NCBI GenBank assembly: GCA_947577075.1
Contig: CANPTW010000004.1
Span: forward strand, 29,053-93,052
Direction of reading: 5' to 3'
DNA length: 64,000 nucleotides
Origin: an uncultured Oscillibacter sp.
Lineage (GTDB): Bacteria > Bacillota > Clostridia > Oscillospirales > Oscillospiraceae
This document shows, piece by piece, positions 26,806 through 34,639 of the stretch; the first letter of the stretch is position 1, and every line of letters begins with the position of its first letter. Below the pieces are notes generated by a model. The model made no database searches and was not told the origin of the DNA. It worked only from the letters and a program-made list of their open reading frames with translations. The translations under genes were made by a program, and so were the position numbers.

Positions 26806-27165
26806 TCACCTCCGCCCTTTTTGCTTCATGATGGTGGTAAGCGCTTCTTGAAAGCCCGATTTCTCCGGCCCGGCGGGCCGCTTCCAGGCGGCGGCCTCCT
26901 CCGCGGTCAGCTCCGCCAGCAGGGAAATCCCCGCCGGTGTGGCGCCCAGAATCAGATACCGCTCTCCCACCCGGGCCAGGATCACGCTTTGATCCCGCCC
27001 CAGGGGCAGCCGGTCCAGCGCCTCCATCTGCCGCCCGCCCTGAAAAGCGCCGAAAGCCCCCCGGCCCGCCACATACCGGGTGAACCAGTAGGCCAGGCCG
27101 ATAATCAGGACTACGCAGATAATCAGCCACGAGAAGGAGGCCAGGGCCGTATCCCCTTCCAGCAT
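26806..27165 (-). CDS. fliO: Flagellar assembly protein FliO
   Basis: A 119-residue protein with one N-terminal membrane helix (WLIICVVLIIGLAYWFTRYVA) and a cytoplasmic domain holding the FliO block QMEALDRLPLGRDQSVILARVGERYLILGATPAGISLL. FliO helps FliP oligomerise. It sits between cheY and fliP, 4 bases after cheY, as in many Clostridia and Bacilli. Confidence 0.9.
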   Translation of the reverse strand: MLEGDTALASFSWLIICVVLIIGLAYWFTRYVAGRGAFGAFQGGRQMEALDRLPLGRDQSVILARVGERYLILGATPAGISLLAELTAEEAAAWKRPAGPEKSGFQEALTTIMKQKGRR

Positions 27166-27169
27166 CCGC

Positions 27170-27538
27170 TCAGGGATTGCCCAGAATCGTGCTGACGGTC
27201 TTCAGCACCCGGTCCGGCTTGAAGGGCTTGACGATGAAGTCCTTCGCTCCGGAACGCACCGCGTCCATAACCATGCTCTCCTGGCCCATGGCGGAGCACA
27301 TGACCACGTTGGCGCTGCTGTCCTTGGCGCGGATGGCCTTCAGGGCCTCCAGCCCGTCCATATTGGGCATCGTGATGTCCATAATCACCAGGTCCGGGCC
27401 GATCTCGCTGAATTTTTCCACCGCGTCAGCGCCATCCACGGCCTCGAACAGCTCAGTATACCCGTTTTTGCTCAGCGTGTCCTTAATCATCTTCCGCATA
27501 AAGGCGGCGTCGTCGACCAGCAGAATCTTCTTAGCCAT
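27170..27538 (-). CDS. cheY: Chemotaxis response regulator CheY
   Basis: A 122-residue single receiver domain: acidic pair VDDAAFMR, phosphoacceptor Asp in LVIMDITMPNMDG, Thr/Ser in CSAMGQ and Lys in VKPFKPD. Phospho-CheY binds FliM/FliY at the motor switch. It lies between fliY and fliO, the usual place in Firmicutes. The 85-base AT-rich gap before it (27539-27623) contains a TATAAT on the minus strand (27576-27581), but no good -35. A secondary promoter is possible. Confidence 0.96.
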   Translation of the reverse strand: MAKKILLVDDAAFMRKMIKDTLSKNGYTELFEAVDGADAVEKFSEIGPDLVIMDITMPNMDGLEALKAIRAKDSSANVVMCSAMGQESMVMDAVRSGAKDFIVKPFKPDRVLKTVSTILGNP

Positions 27539-27623
27539 TGTTGTATTCCTTCCTTCTTATCCAAATAAATTCATCTATTATATGCCATATATTAAAGCGC
27601 CGGCTTTGCTCAGGTCCAGCGTC

Positions 27624-29054
27624 TTATTTTTTCACCAGTTCAATGACAGGGTCCTGGACGATTTCCGTGATACGGACGCCAAAGTTGTCGTCGATCACCA
27701 CCACGTCGCCCTTGGCCACGCATTTGCCGTTGACAAACAGGTCCACCTGATCGCCCGCCAGCTTGTCAAGCACCACCAGCGAGCCCTTGGAAAACTCCAA
27801 AATATCCTGCACCTTCCGCTGGGTCCGGCCGATTTCCACCGTCACCTGAAGGGGAACCTCCATGATGAGGTCCAGATTTTGGGCCTGTTCCTTCCCCAAA
27901 ACGTCCGCGGGATCCATCTCCCGCAGGGGGGCGGGCCTGGTATTGATCACCTTGGGCTCCGGCGGCTGCGGCGCAGGGGCGGGAGCCGGGGCATTGTTGG
28001 CCATGGCCGTCGTCATGGCCGTCATCATGGCCGCCATCATGGCCCCCAGATCCGCCGCGGTTGCAGGCTGGGCCGCAGGGGCGGCGGCCGCGGCAGGTGC
28101 GGCCTGGGCCGCGGGAGCGGGGGCCGGCTGCGGCGCGGGCGCGGGCTGAGGAGCGGGAGCGGGCTGGGGGGCGGGCGCAGGCTGGGGAGCCGGAGCGGGT
28201 TCCGGGGCGCCCCCGGCCATGCCGGCCAGCATCGCCTCGATTTCCTCCTGGCTCATCTTCTTGTTGGACGCCGCCTCCGGTTCCGGTTCCGGCGCAGGCG
28301 CCGGGGCGGGTTCGGGGGCGGGTTCCGGGGCGCCTCCGGCCATGCCGGCCAGCATCGCCTCGATTTCCTCCTGGCTCATCTTCCGGTTGGAGGCGGCCTC
28401 CATCGTCGGCTCGGGAACCGGGGGCGGGGCGGGAATTTCCTCTTCCGCGCCGGCGTCCTCCTCCAGGCCGAGGCCCTTCAGCAGCTCCTTGGCCAGTTCC
28501 ACGCTCATGACATTCATGAACTCGCTCTCCAGGGCCCCCTCGATCTTGAGGGAGAAGCGGACAATGACAATGGTTTCCGCCCCCTGGGGGAGATGGTTCT
28601 GCTTAAAGGCGTTCAAATCCTCCAGCTCGAAGGGCTGGGGCGTGGAGATATCCACCTGGTAGCCCAAAAAGTCGCTCATGGCCGTGGCGGCGGCGCCCAT
28701 CATCTGGTTCATGACCTCGCAGACGGCGCTGATGGTCAGCTCGTTGAGCTCAAATTCCTCATCCGGCGTCTCGCCGCCCATGAGGATGTCCACGATGACC
28801 TTGATGTCGCTGCGCTTGAGCAGCATGATGTTGCTGCCCGCCAGGCCCTCCACGTATTTGATTTCGATGCCCATGGCGGGTTCCAGGTTGCCCAGGGCAA
28901 AATCCTCCGTTCGGATGGACGTGACCTTGGGCGTCGTAATATCTACTCTGTGCTCCAGAAGGTTGGATACCGCGGTGGCAGAGGAGCCAAGGCTGATATT
29001 CATCATTTCCCCGAGGGCGTCAATCTCCATCGGGCTAAACAATTTTTTCTCCAT
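27624..29054 (-). CDS. fliY: Flagellar switch protein FliY (CheC-like plus FliN), extended linker
   Basis: A 476-residue switch protein. Residues 1-200 are CheC/FliM-like (MEIDALGEMMNISLGSSATAVS, then VCEVMNQMMGAAATAMSDFLG), and residues 395-476 are the FliN/SpoA domain (LDLIMEVPLQVTVEIGRTQRKV, SGVRITEIV-type end). The linker (about 205-390) is rich in Ala/Pro and contains two copies of a KMSQEEIEAMLAGMAGG peptide (225-241 and 267-283). That peptide resembles the CheY-P-binding LSQAQIDALL segment at the FliM N-terminus. It forms the C-ring with FliM and FliG and probably also dephosphorylates CheY-P. Bacillus FliY is about 380 residues. It begins 5 bases after fliM. Confidence 0.95.
   Translation of the reverse strand: MEKKLFSPMEIDALGEMMNISLGSSATAVSNLLEHRVDITTPKVTSIRTEDFALGNLEPAMGIEIKYVEGLAGSNIMLLKRSDIKVIVDILMGGETPDEEFELNELTISAVCEVMNQMMGAAATAMSDFLGYQVDISTPQPFELEDLNAFKQNHLPQGAETIVIVRFSLKIEGALESEFMNVMSVELAKELLKGLGLEEDAGAEEEIPAPPPVPEPTMEAASNRKMSQEEIEAMLAGMAGGAPEPAPEPAPAPAPEPEPEAASNKKMSQEEIEAMLAGMAGGAPEPAPAPQPAPAPQPAPAPQPAPAPQPAPAPAAQAAPAAAAAPAAQPATAADLGAMMAAMMTAMTTAMANNAPAPAPAPQPPEPKVINTRPAPLREMDPADVLGKEQAQNLDLIMEVPLQVTVEIGRTQRKVQDILEFSKGSLVVLDKLAGDQVDLFVNGKCVAKGDVVVIDDNFGVRITEIVQDPVIELVKK
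28201..28383. repeat. Duplicated 60-bp coding unit in fliY
   Basis: Units at 28201-28260 and 28324-28383 are nearly identical over 60 bp and lie 123 bp apart, keeping the frame. They encode the two SQEEIEAMLAGMAGG peptides. Pro/Ala-rich repeats (QPAPAP) follow on the C-terminal side (about 28060-28200). Confidence 0.85.
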
Positions 29055-29059
29055 TCCGT

Positions 29060-30064
29060 CTACTCGCTCCTTTGCTCAAGCTGATAGCATACTTCATCTA
29101 TTTTCACAGCCATGTTTTTCTTATGGGTTCCCATCTTTCCGGTAAACCAGTGATAGCCGCCGATTTCCAGGTAGATGGGCGATTCCTTGGGCTGACCAAG
29201 GTCAATCACGTCTCCCACGTTCAAGTGGTAGATATCGCTGAGGGAAAGCTGGGCGCTGGCCAGCTCCGCAATGATTTCCAGCTTGGAGTCCCGCAGCTTG
29301 TCGAAGATCTCCTCGGACTTGTCTTCCGCCGCCGTCCGGCGCAGGGGGCTCTCCCGGCTGATCTCCGCGAAGACGTTGGCCAGGACCTCCCCCGGCAGGC
29401 AGATGCTCATCCGCCCCGCCATATTGGGGAACATCAGCTTCAGGTCCACAATCACCACCGTCTCGTCCAGGCCGATCACCTGGTTCAGCGTGGGGTTGAC
29501 CTCGGTCCGGCTGTAAGAGAAGTGAATGGGCACATAATTTTCCCAGCTCCGGTCCATCACCTTGACGGTGTCGTCCGCCAGGTCCTCGTAAAGCTTCAGC
29601 TCCAGGTCCGTGTAGCTGTAGTCGTCTTCCAGATCGTCGTCCACCGAGCCCTCGCCGCCCAGCATCCGGTCCATCATGCTCAGGGCCGTGCTGGTGGAGA
29701 TGAAGAGCATCGCGGGAGTCTCCTGCATCTGCCCTTTTAATTCCACGTCGATCATGCCCAGCACGTCGCCCTCCGTCAGGGCGTTGGAAAACTCGTAATA
29801 GCGCTGTTCCTCGATGCTCTCCACCGTAACCTCGCAGGTGGAGCGGAGCCGGGCGTTCAGGCGGGAGCTGATCACTCTGGAGTAATTGTCAAAGATGCCG
29901 TTGAGCATCTTAATGCGGTCTTTGGTAAACTTACGGGGACTGCTGAAGTCGTATTTTTGATACTTCTTTTCCTGGTTCTCACTGGATTGCTCCAGGTCCT
30001 TGTCTCCGCTTCGAACCGCGTTCAGCAAAGCATCAATTTGTGCTTGCGACAATACGTCTGCCAT
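29060..30064 (-). CDS. fliM: Flagellar switch protein FliM
   Basis: A 334-residue C-ring protein. The N-terminal CheY-P-binding segment DVLSQAQIDALLNA is present, followed by the FliM core (DFSSPRKFTKDRIKMLNGIFDNYSRV, the GGEGSVDD region) and a C-terminal SpoA domain (LSLSDIYHLNVGDVIDLGQP). Start chosen at ATG 30064, behind AGGGGGGAT; an upstream in-frame ATG at 30097 would add 11 unlike residues. The gap to motB is 41 bases, too small for fliL, which is usually found here. Confidence 0.96.
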   Translation of the reverse strand: MADVLSQAQIDALLNAVRSGDKDLEQSSENQEKKYQKYDFSSPRKFTKDRIKMLNGIFDNYSRVISSRLNARLRSTCEVTVESIEEQRYYEFSNALTEGDVLGMIDVELKGQMQETPAMLFISTSTALSMMDRMLGGEGSVDDDLEDDYSYTDLELKLYEDLADDTVKVMDRSWENYVPIHFSYSRTEVNPTLNQVIGLDETVVIVDLKLMFPNMAGRMSICLPGEVLANVFAEISRESPLRRTAAEDKSEEIFDKLRDSKLEIIAELASAQLSLSDIYHLNVGDVIDLGQPKESPIYLEIGGYHWFTGKMGTHKKNMAVKIDEVCYQLEQRSE

Positions 30065-30105
30065 GTCATCCCCCCTATTCTGCATCGTACTGGCCAAAGG
30101 CCGTA

Positions 30106-30897
30106 TTAGTCAACGATAATTTCGTACTGCTGTTCAAATTCGCTGAGGGTGCTCTTGCCGTCGATCTCGGCCTGAATGTCCCGGCCGCTGATGATCATCT
30201 CCACCCGGCGGTTCTTCGCCCGGCCCTCGGCGGTGCGGTTATCCCCGATGGGGCGCCACTCGCCGAAGCCCTCGCTGACAAGGCGCGCCGGATTCACGAT
30301 GCCGTGGTCCTGAATGTAAATGATCACGTTTGTAGCCCGCTGGCTGGCCAGCGTGCGGTCGTTATAGGTGCGGTTCGGGTCGTTGCCCACCCGGGCGGTG
30401 TGCCCCTGAACCCGGACCTCGTCGATGGAGTCCGCCACATTGTCCAGCATGGCGCTGACCCCGTCCAGAATGGGATAGGCCTCCTGCCGCAGCACGGGGC
30501 TGTCCCCGTCGAAGAACACGGACTGGCTGAAGGTGATGAAGATTTTGCCGCCGTCCTGCTGAACGCTGACGGTATCCTGCATGCTCTCCTGCTCCACGAA
30601 GTCCTGAATCGCCTCCAGCAGGGACTGCATATCCTGCTCCACCTGCTCCTGCATTTCCTCGATGTTTCCGGTGTTCCCCTGGTCGTCGGCAATCGGTCCC
30701 CCCGCGCCGGTGGTGGCCGTGGGAGTCTCCACCGCCGAGGGGTTGAAACTCTGGACGATGGCCTTCCAGTTATCCTCGCTGATGGTGGACATGGAGTACA
30801 GCAGCACGAAGAAGCACAGCAGCAGCGTCACCATGTCGCCGTATGTATCCATCCAGTTGGCGCCGCCGCCCCCGCTCTTCTTTTTTTTGATCGCCAT
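30106..30897 (-). CDS. motB: Flagellar stator protein MotB
   Basis: A 263-residue protein: short cytoplasmic basic tail (IKKKKSGGGG), one membrane helix with the ion-binding Asp21 (TYGDMVTLLLCFFVLLYSMS), a plug/linker, and an OmpA-like peptidoglycan-binding domain (VRVQGHTARVG, NRRVEMIISGR). It anchors the MotA/MotB stator to the cell wall. Sequence alone does not tell H+ from Na+ use. It follows motA by 35 bases. Confidence 0.95.
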   Translation of the reverse strand: MAIKKKKSGGGGANWMDTYGDMVTLLLCFFVLLYSMSTISEDNWKAIVQSFNPSAVETPTATTGAGGPIADDQGNTGNIEEMQEQVEQDMQSLLEAIQDFVEQESMQDTVSVQQDGGKIFITFSQSVFFDGDSPVLRQEAYPILDGVSAMLDNVADSIDEVRVQGHTARVGNDPNRTYNDRTLASQRATNVIIYIQDHGIVNPARLVSEGFGEWRPIGDNRTAEGRAKNRRVEMIISGRDIQAEIDGKSTLSEFEQQYEIIVD

Positions 30898-30932
30898 TGC
30901 CGCTCACCTTTCCTTTCGGGCCGACGGGTTCA

Positions 30933-31781
30933 TCACTTCGCCTCGCCGCCAGCCTCGCCGCCCATCTCGCGCTGCTTCTGGGACATGTAGGTCAGAAGCC
31001 GCTCCCGCAGGGACTTGGGGTTCTCGCCGGCCTGGATGGCCATGACGCCCTCCACGATGATCTGCTTGCACAGGACCTCCTCGCTGTCCCGCCCCCGGAG
31101 GAGCTGGGCCACAGGGCCGAAGACCACGTGGGCAAGCAGGCAGCCGTACAGGGTGGTGATCAGGGCGGTGCCCATGCTGGTGCCCAGGGAGTCCGCGCCG
31201 CCGTCGCCGGAGAGGTTCATGGATTTCAGCATGTTGATCAGGCCCACCAGCGTACCCACCATGCCGAAGGCCGGGGCCACGCTGGACGCCTTGTCGTACA
31301 GCGCCGCGGCGTCCTCATGCCGGGCGGACATGCACTCGATGTCGTTTTCCAAAATGCCTCGGACCTTATCCTGGTCGTTGGCGTCCACGATGAGCATGAT
31401 GGCCTGCTTGAAGAAGGGGTCGGACTGCTCGTTGGCCTTCTCCTCCAGGGACAAAAGGCCGTTCTTCCGGGCGATCTGGGCCAGCTCCACCAGCTGGTCG
31501 ATGTAGCCCTTGGGGTCATACATCTTGTTGTTCAGAATGATCTTGAAGTGCTTGGGCATGGCCTTGAGCATGGACCCCGGGAAGCTGGCCAGCACGACGA
31601 AAATCGTACACCCGATGGTGATGAAGATGGACGCCGCGTCGAAGAAGTTCCAGAGGTTGGACAGCTCAAAGGTAACCGGGGGCTTTCCCGCGGCGCCGGG
31701 GCCGATGTTGATGCCCATGACGCAGCCCAGCAGGAACACGCCGAACGCGCCGACGATGCCGATGATATAGTTTATATTCAT
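30933..31781 (-). CDS. motA: Flagellar stator protein MotA
   Basis: A 282-residue membrane protein with four helices: an N-terminal pair (IIGIVGAFGVFLLGCVMG, ASIFITIGCTIFVVLASFP) and a second pair around SVAPAFGMVGTLVGLINML and MGTALITTLYGCLLAHVVFGP. The Pro residues and the charged cytoplasmic loop that contacts FliG are present. It is followed by motB and preceded by flbD, the standard clostridial order flbD-motA-motB. Confidence 0.96.
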   Translation of the reverse strand: MNINYIIGIVGAFGVFLLGCVMGINIGPGAAGKPPVTFELSNLWNFFDAASIFITIGCTIFVVLASFPGSMLKAMPKHFKIILNNKMYDPKGYIDQLVELAQIARKNGLLSLEEKANEQSDPFFKQAIMLIVDANDQDKVRGILENDIECMSARHEDAAALYDKASSVAPAFGMVGTLVGLINMLKSMNLSGDGGADSLGTSMGTALITTLYGCLLAHVVFGPVAQLLRGRDSEEVLCKQIIVEGVMAIQAGENPKSLRERLLTYMSQKQREMGGEAGGEAK

Positions 31782-31845
31782 GAAGAATGCCTCGCTCCCT
31801 CGGCCGGACGCCGGGCCCCGGCCTGTGAATTTTATCTATATTCGA

Positions 31846-32061
31846 TCAACGCTTGTCCGATACCACGATCTCGCGATGGATATCCTGAACCTTGGCGTTG
31901 TACTCCGCGATTTTACGAATGATCTCCTCCACGCTCTCACGGACCAGATAGTAGTCGTGATTCATCATGGTGATCTTGGACTCGGGAATGCACTCAATGT
32001 GCTCAATCTGCAGGTGGTTCACCAGGAATTTGTCGTGATTTCTCTTGGTCAAAAGGATCAT
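31846..32061 (-). CDS. flbD: Flagellar protein FlbD/SwrD
   Basis: A 71-residue protein with the FlbD/SwrD core: MILLTKRNHDKFLVNHLQIEHIE and SKITMMNHDYYLVRESVEEII. In Bacillus the homologue increases flagellar torque, probably through the stators, which fits its place just before motA. It is separated from flgE by a 230-base GC-rich gap. Confidence 0.92.
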   Translation of the reverse strand: MILLTKRNHDKFLVNHLQIEHIECIPESKITMMNHDYYLVRESVEEIIRKIAEYNAKVQDIHREIVVSDKR

Positions 32062-32291
32062 AACAGACCGCCCTTTCCTGTCCCGCCAGGGCCTTGGGCC
32101 CCGGCGGGCTTACTGTTTTATTCAGCAGCAGGGCGCGCCTTCCCCCCGGGGGGGACGCGCCCGAACGTCACGCGGTTCTTCTCACGCCCGGGGCGGCCTC
32201 CGCCCCGGGGAGCCGGAGCCCCGGCCCTGCGTCAGGCTTCACGGAAACGCGCCGCGGAGCGTCCGCGGACGCTCCGGCGCATTCGCCGTCA
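32062..32291 (-). other. GC-rich hairpin gap between flgE and flbD
   Basis: No ORF with coding character. Two very stable hairpins stand out: CCCGGGGCGG (32187-32196) with its inverse at 32200-32209, and a long stem at 32249-32280 whose core is CGGAGCGTCC/GGACGCTCCG. Neither has a T-run, so they may be processing or mRNA-stability elements inside the operon rather than full terminators. The 16-mer at 32253-32268 recurs at 42833-42848 in the flgB leader. Confidence 0.5.
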
Positions 32292-33542
32292 TCAGCGCTT
32301 CATGTTCACCAGCTCTTCCAGCATGGAGTCGGTAACGGTGATGATGCGGGTGTTGGCCTGATAGCCCCGCTGGGTGGTGATCAGCTCGGAGATCTCCTCC
32401 GCCAGGTCCACGTTGGGGGCCTCCAGGAAGCCCGCCATCATCTCGGTGCCGCCGGTGGAGACGATCTCGCTTCCCGGGGGATAAACGGTGGTCGCATCCG
32501 GGTCGGTCGTCCCGTCGGCATTGGTCTTTTTGCACATATAGCTGTTGACATGGTCGATGCCCAGGTCCTTCTGGACGCCGCCCAGCATGCAGATCCGCAG
32601 GTCGCCGGCGCCCTCCTGGCACTTGTAGTAGGAGTTGCCCACATGGGTCACGCCGTTGGGGTTGGTCACGCTGCCTATGGCCAGATAGCCCATGGTGACC
32701 ATCTCGCCCCCCTCCCGGCAGATGCCGGTGATGGCTCCGCTGACCTCGTTGATGGTGATGCTGGAGAACTCGGCAAAGGACAGGTCCGCCATCTTCGATT
32801 CGTCGTCCGTTTTCTCGCCCGTGATGGCGTCGATCCGGTTGGACTCATGCTGCGGTTTCTTGCTGTCCTCCAGCCGCCCGACGGTCTTTTCGCCGCCGTC
32901 GGCTCCCGCCGCTCCGGTTTTGTCGGTGGCATAGCGGATTTCATACTTGTAATCGTCCACCATCGTGGTCGTGCCGTCGTCGTTTTCCACCGGCACCTGG
33001 GTGGGAACCTTCTCCCACCGGGGCTTGCGGATGGGGACCAGCTGGTCGCTGACGATGGGCTTTTTGTTGACCGCGTCATAGCCGGTTACCATAAAGCCGT
33101 AGACCACGTTGCCGTTTCCGTCCGTGAGATACTGGTCCGGGCCGAACTCGAAGTCGCCCACCCGGGTGAGGGTCAGGGCTTTGAACGTCTCGGGGTTGCT
33201 TCCGTCGATGCTCTTTCTCACGTCCTTGTCCCCCACCAGGAAGAAGCCGTCGCCCACCAGGGCGCAGTCCGTGGGGTTGCCCGGGTTGTAGCTGCTGGAG
33301 GACATGTTCAGGTCGATGCTGCCCACCATGGAGCCGTAGCCAATCTGAGAGGGGTTCATGCCGCCGACGGTTTCCGTTCCGTTTCCACCGCTGGAGTACA
33401 TGCTGTACACGCTGTCCCGGAAGACGGTCCTCTGCTTTTTATAGCCCTGGGTGTTGACGTTTGCCACGTTGTTTCCGATGACGCTGAGCTTTTGCATATG
33501 GGCCCGCAGGCCCGCAACCGATGCGTACATTGATCCGGTCAT
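32292..33542 (-). CDS. flgE: Flagellar hook protein FlgE
   Basis: A 416-residue hook subunit. N-terminal MTGSMYASVAGLRAHMQKLSVIGNNVANVNTQGYKKQR, central CALVGDGFFLVGD and C-terminal FLEAPNVDLAEEISELITTQRGYQANTRIITVTDSMLEELVNMKR are canonical. The middle domain is long and Asp/Gly/Lys-rich. It is exported before filament subunits and measured by FliK. The upstream neighbour is the small TIGR02530-type gene, with flgD and fliK beyond; this is the normal hook block. Confidence 0.95.
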   Translation of the reverse strand: MTGSMYASVAGLRAHMQKLSVIGNNVANVNTQGYKKQRTVFRDSVYSMYSSGGNGTETVGGMNPSQIGYGSMVGSIDLNMSSSSYNPGNPTDCALVGDGFFLVGDKDVRKSIDGSNPETFKALTLTRVGDFEFGPDQYLTDGNGNVVYGFMVTGYDAVNKKPIVSDQLVPIRKPRWEKVPTQVPVENDDGTTTMVDDYKYEIRYATDKTGAAGADGGEKTVGRLEDSKKPQHESNRIDAITGEKTDDESKMADLSFAEFSSITINEVSGAITGICREGGEMVTMGYLAIGSVTNPNGVTHVGNSYYKCQEGAGDLRICMLGGVQKDLGIDHVNSYMCKKTNADGTTDPDATTVYPPGSEIVSTGGTEMMAGFLEAPNVDLAEEISELITTQRGYQANTRIITVTDSMLEELVNMKR

Positions 33543-33637
33543 AGGGAATCTCGGTCTCCTTTCAATTTTGGCGCCGCCTGGGCCCCGTCAGTCGGGCGGG
33601 GCCCAATGGCCTCCGAAAACCGGTCCTGCCATCTGTT

Positions 33638-34006
33638 TTACAGGAACACGGCGCCGTCAATATTGGTAAATACGCTGTCTTTCATCTCGTCCTGGGTAAT
33701 GGCCGTGATGACTTTGGCGTGGGGGACGTTGATGATAAAGGCTTTCTCCGTGTCCATCGCCAGGATGTTGGTGGCGCCCTTGGCCTGGGCCCGCACCATG
33801 CTGCCCTTGATCTGGTCGATCAGGCCGGGTGTGATCTCGATGCCCCGCTCCTCGGCCCGGGTCATGGCGTGCTTGGAAAATCGGACATCCTGTCCGGCCC
33901 TTGTCAGCTCCTGCTGCAGCGCAGCCGCGAAGCCGCCAGTGGCCGTCCGCTTCCCTGCGTCCGGTATCTGCTGGAGTTGGCTTTTTCCTGCTACGCGTTC
34001 GATCAT
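33638..34006 (-). CDS. Small flagellar operon protein (TIGR02530-like)
   Basis: A 122-residue protein with a core FSKHAMTRAEERGIEITPG followed by KGATNILAMDTEKAFIINVPHAKVITAITQDEMKDSVFTNIDGAVFL. This matches the conserved small protein found between flgD and flgE in many Clostridia and Bacilli (TIGR02530 family). Its biochemical role is not established; position suggests hook assembly. It follows flgD by 6 bases. Confidence 0.8.
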   Translation of the reverse strand: MIERVAGKSQLQQIPDAGKRTATGGFAAALQQELTRAGQDVRFSKHAMTRAEERGIEITPGLIDQIKGSMVRAQAKGATNILAMDTEKAFIINVPHAKVITAITQDEMKDSVFTNIDGAVFL

Positions 34007-34012
34007 GAAGGA

Positions 34013-34615
34013 TCACTCCCCGCTGTTTTCCGGCGTGCCGCTGTTTTCCGGGTTCCCGGTTTCGCCGCCGGGCTCCACGGTTTCGCCGGGCTTCTGAGTC
34101 TCCTCCGGCTTTTCCGTTTCAGAGGGCTTCTGTGTTTCGCCCGGCTTGCCGGCGCCCTCCACCTTGTCGCCCTCTTCTTCCTTCTTCTCGGGGAGCTTGC
34201 CCACGGCCATGATCTCGCTGAGGTAGTAATACTCGTCGTTGACGAAGATCACCGGCTGTCCGTCCATCGTGCCGGTGCCGGTCACGGGGCCGTAAATCTC
34301 CTGGATTTTGCCGTCCTCGCCGTACTTTCCCACGGTGACGTTTTTGCCCACCAGCGACGCGGAATAGCCCATCATCGTGGCGTCCGTCATGTTGACCATG
34401 GACTGGATCATCTGCATCTGCACCATCTGGTTCAGCATCTCGGAGGTGTCCATGCTGCTGTCAATCCCCTGGTTGGTCAGCTGTGTGATCATCAGGGTGA
34501 TGAAGTCCGTCATGTCCAGGTCCATATTGCTGCCTTTTTTGCTGATGTTGATTTCAGTGTCGCCCACCTTGCGGGTGCCCAGCACGCCGCTCAGGTCGGC
34601 CATATAGCTGCTCAT
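34013..34615 (-). CDS. flgD: Hook-capping protein FlgD
   Basis: A 200-residue hook scaffold. The N-terminal FlgD motif is clear (DMTDFITLMITQLTNQGIDSSMDTSEMLNQMVQMQMIQSM), with a short beta region (ASLVGKNVTVGKYGEDGKIQEIYGPV). The C-terminal 60 residues are low-complexity Pro/Glu/Thr/Gly (KPEETQKPGETVEPG) and not conserved. FlgD caps the growing hook and is removed before the filament forms. Confidence 0.9.
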   Translation of the reverse strand: MSSYMADLSGVLGTRKVGDTEINISKKGSNMDLDMTDFITLMITQLTNQGIDSSMDTSEMLNQMVQMQMIQSMVNMTDATMMGYSASLVGKNVTVGKYGEDGKIQEIYGPVTGTGTMDGQPVIFVNDEYYYLSEIMAVGKLPEKKEEEGDKVEGAGKPGETQKPSETEKPEETQKPGETVEPGGETGNPENSGTPENSGE

Positions 34616-34639
34616 TCGTTCACTTCCTTTCCAAAAAGC

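Noticed and set aside
28100..28400. CRISPR-like repeats
   Set aside because: These are in-frame Ala/Pro and SQEEIEAML coding repeats in fliY, with no spacer structure.
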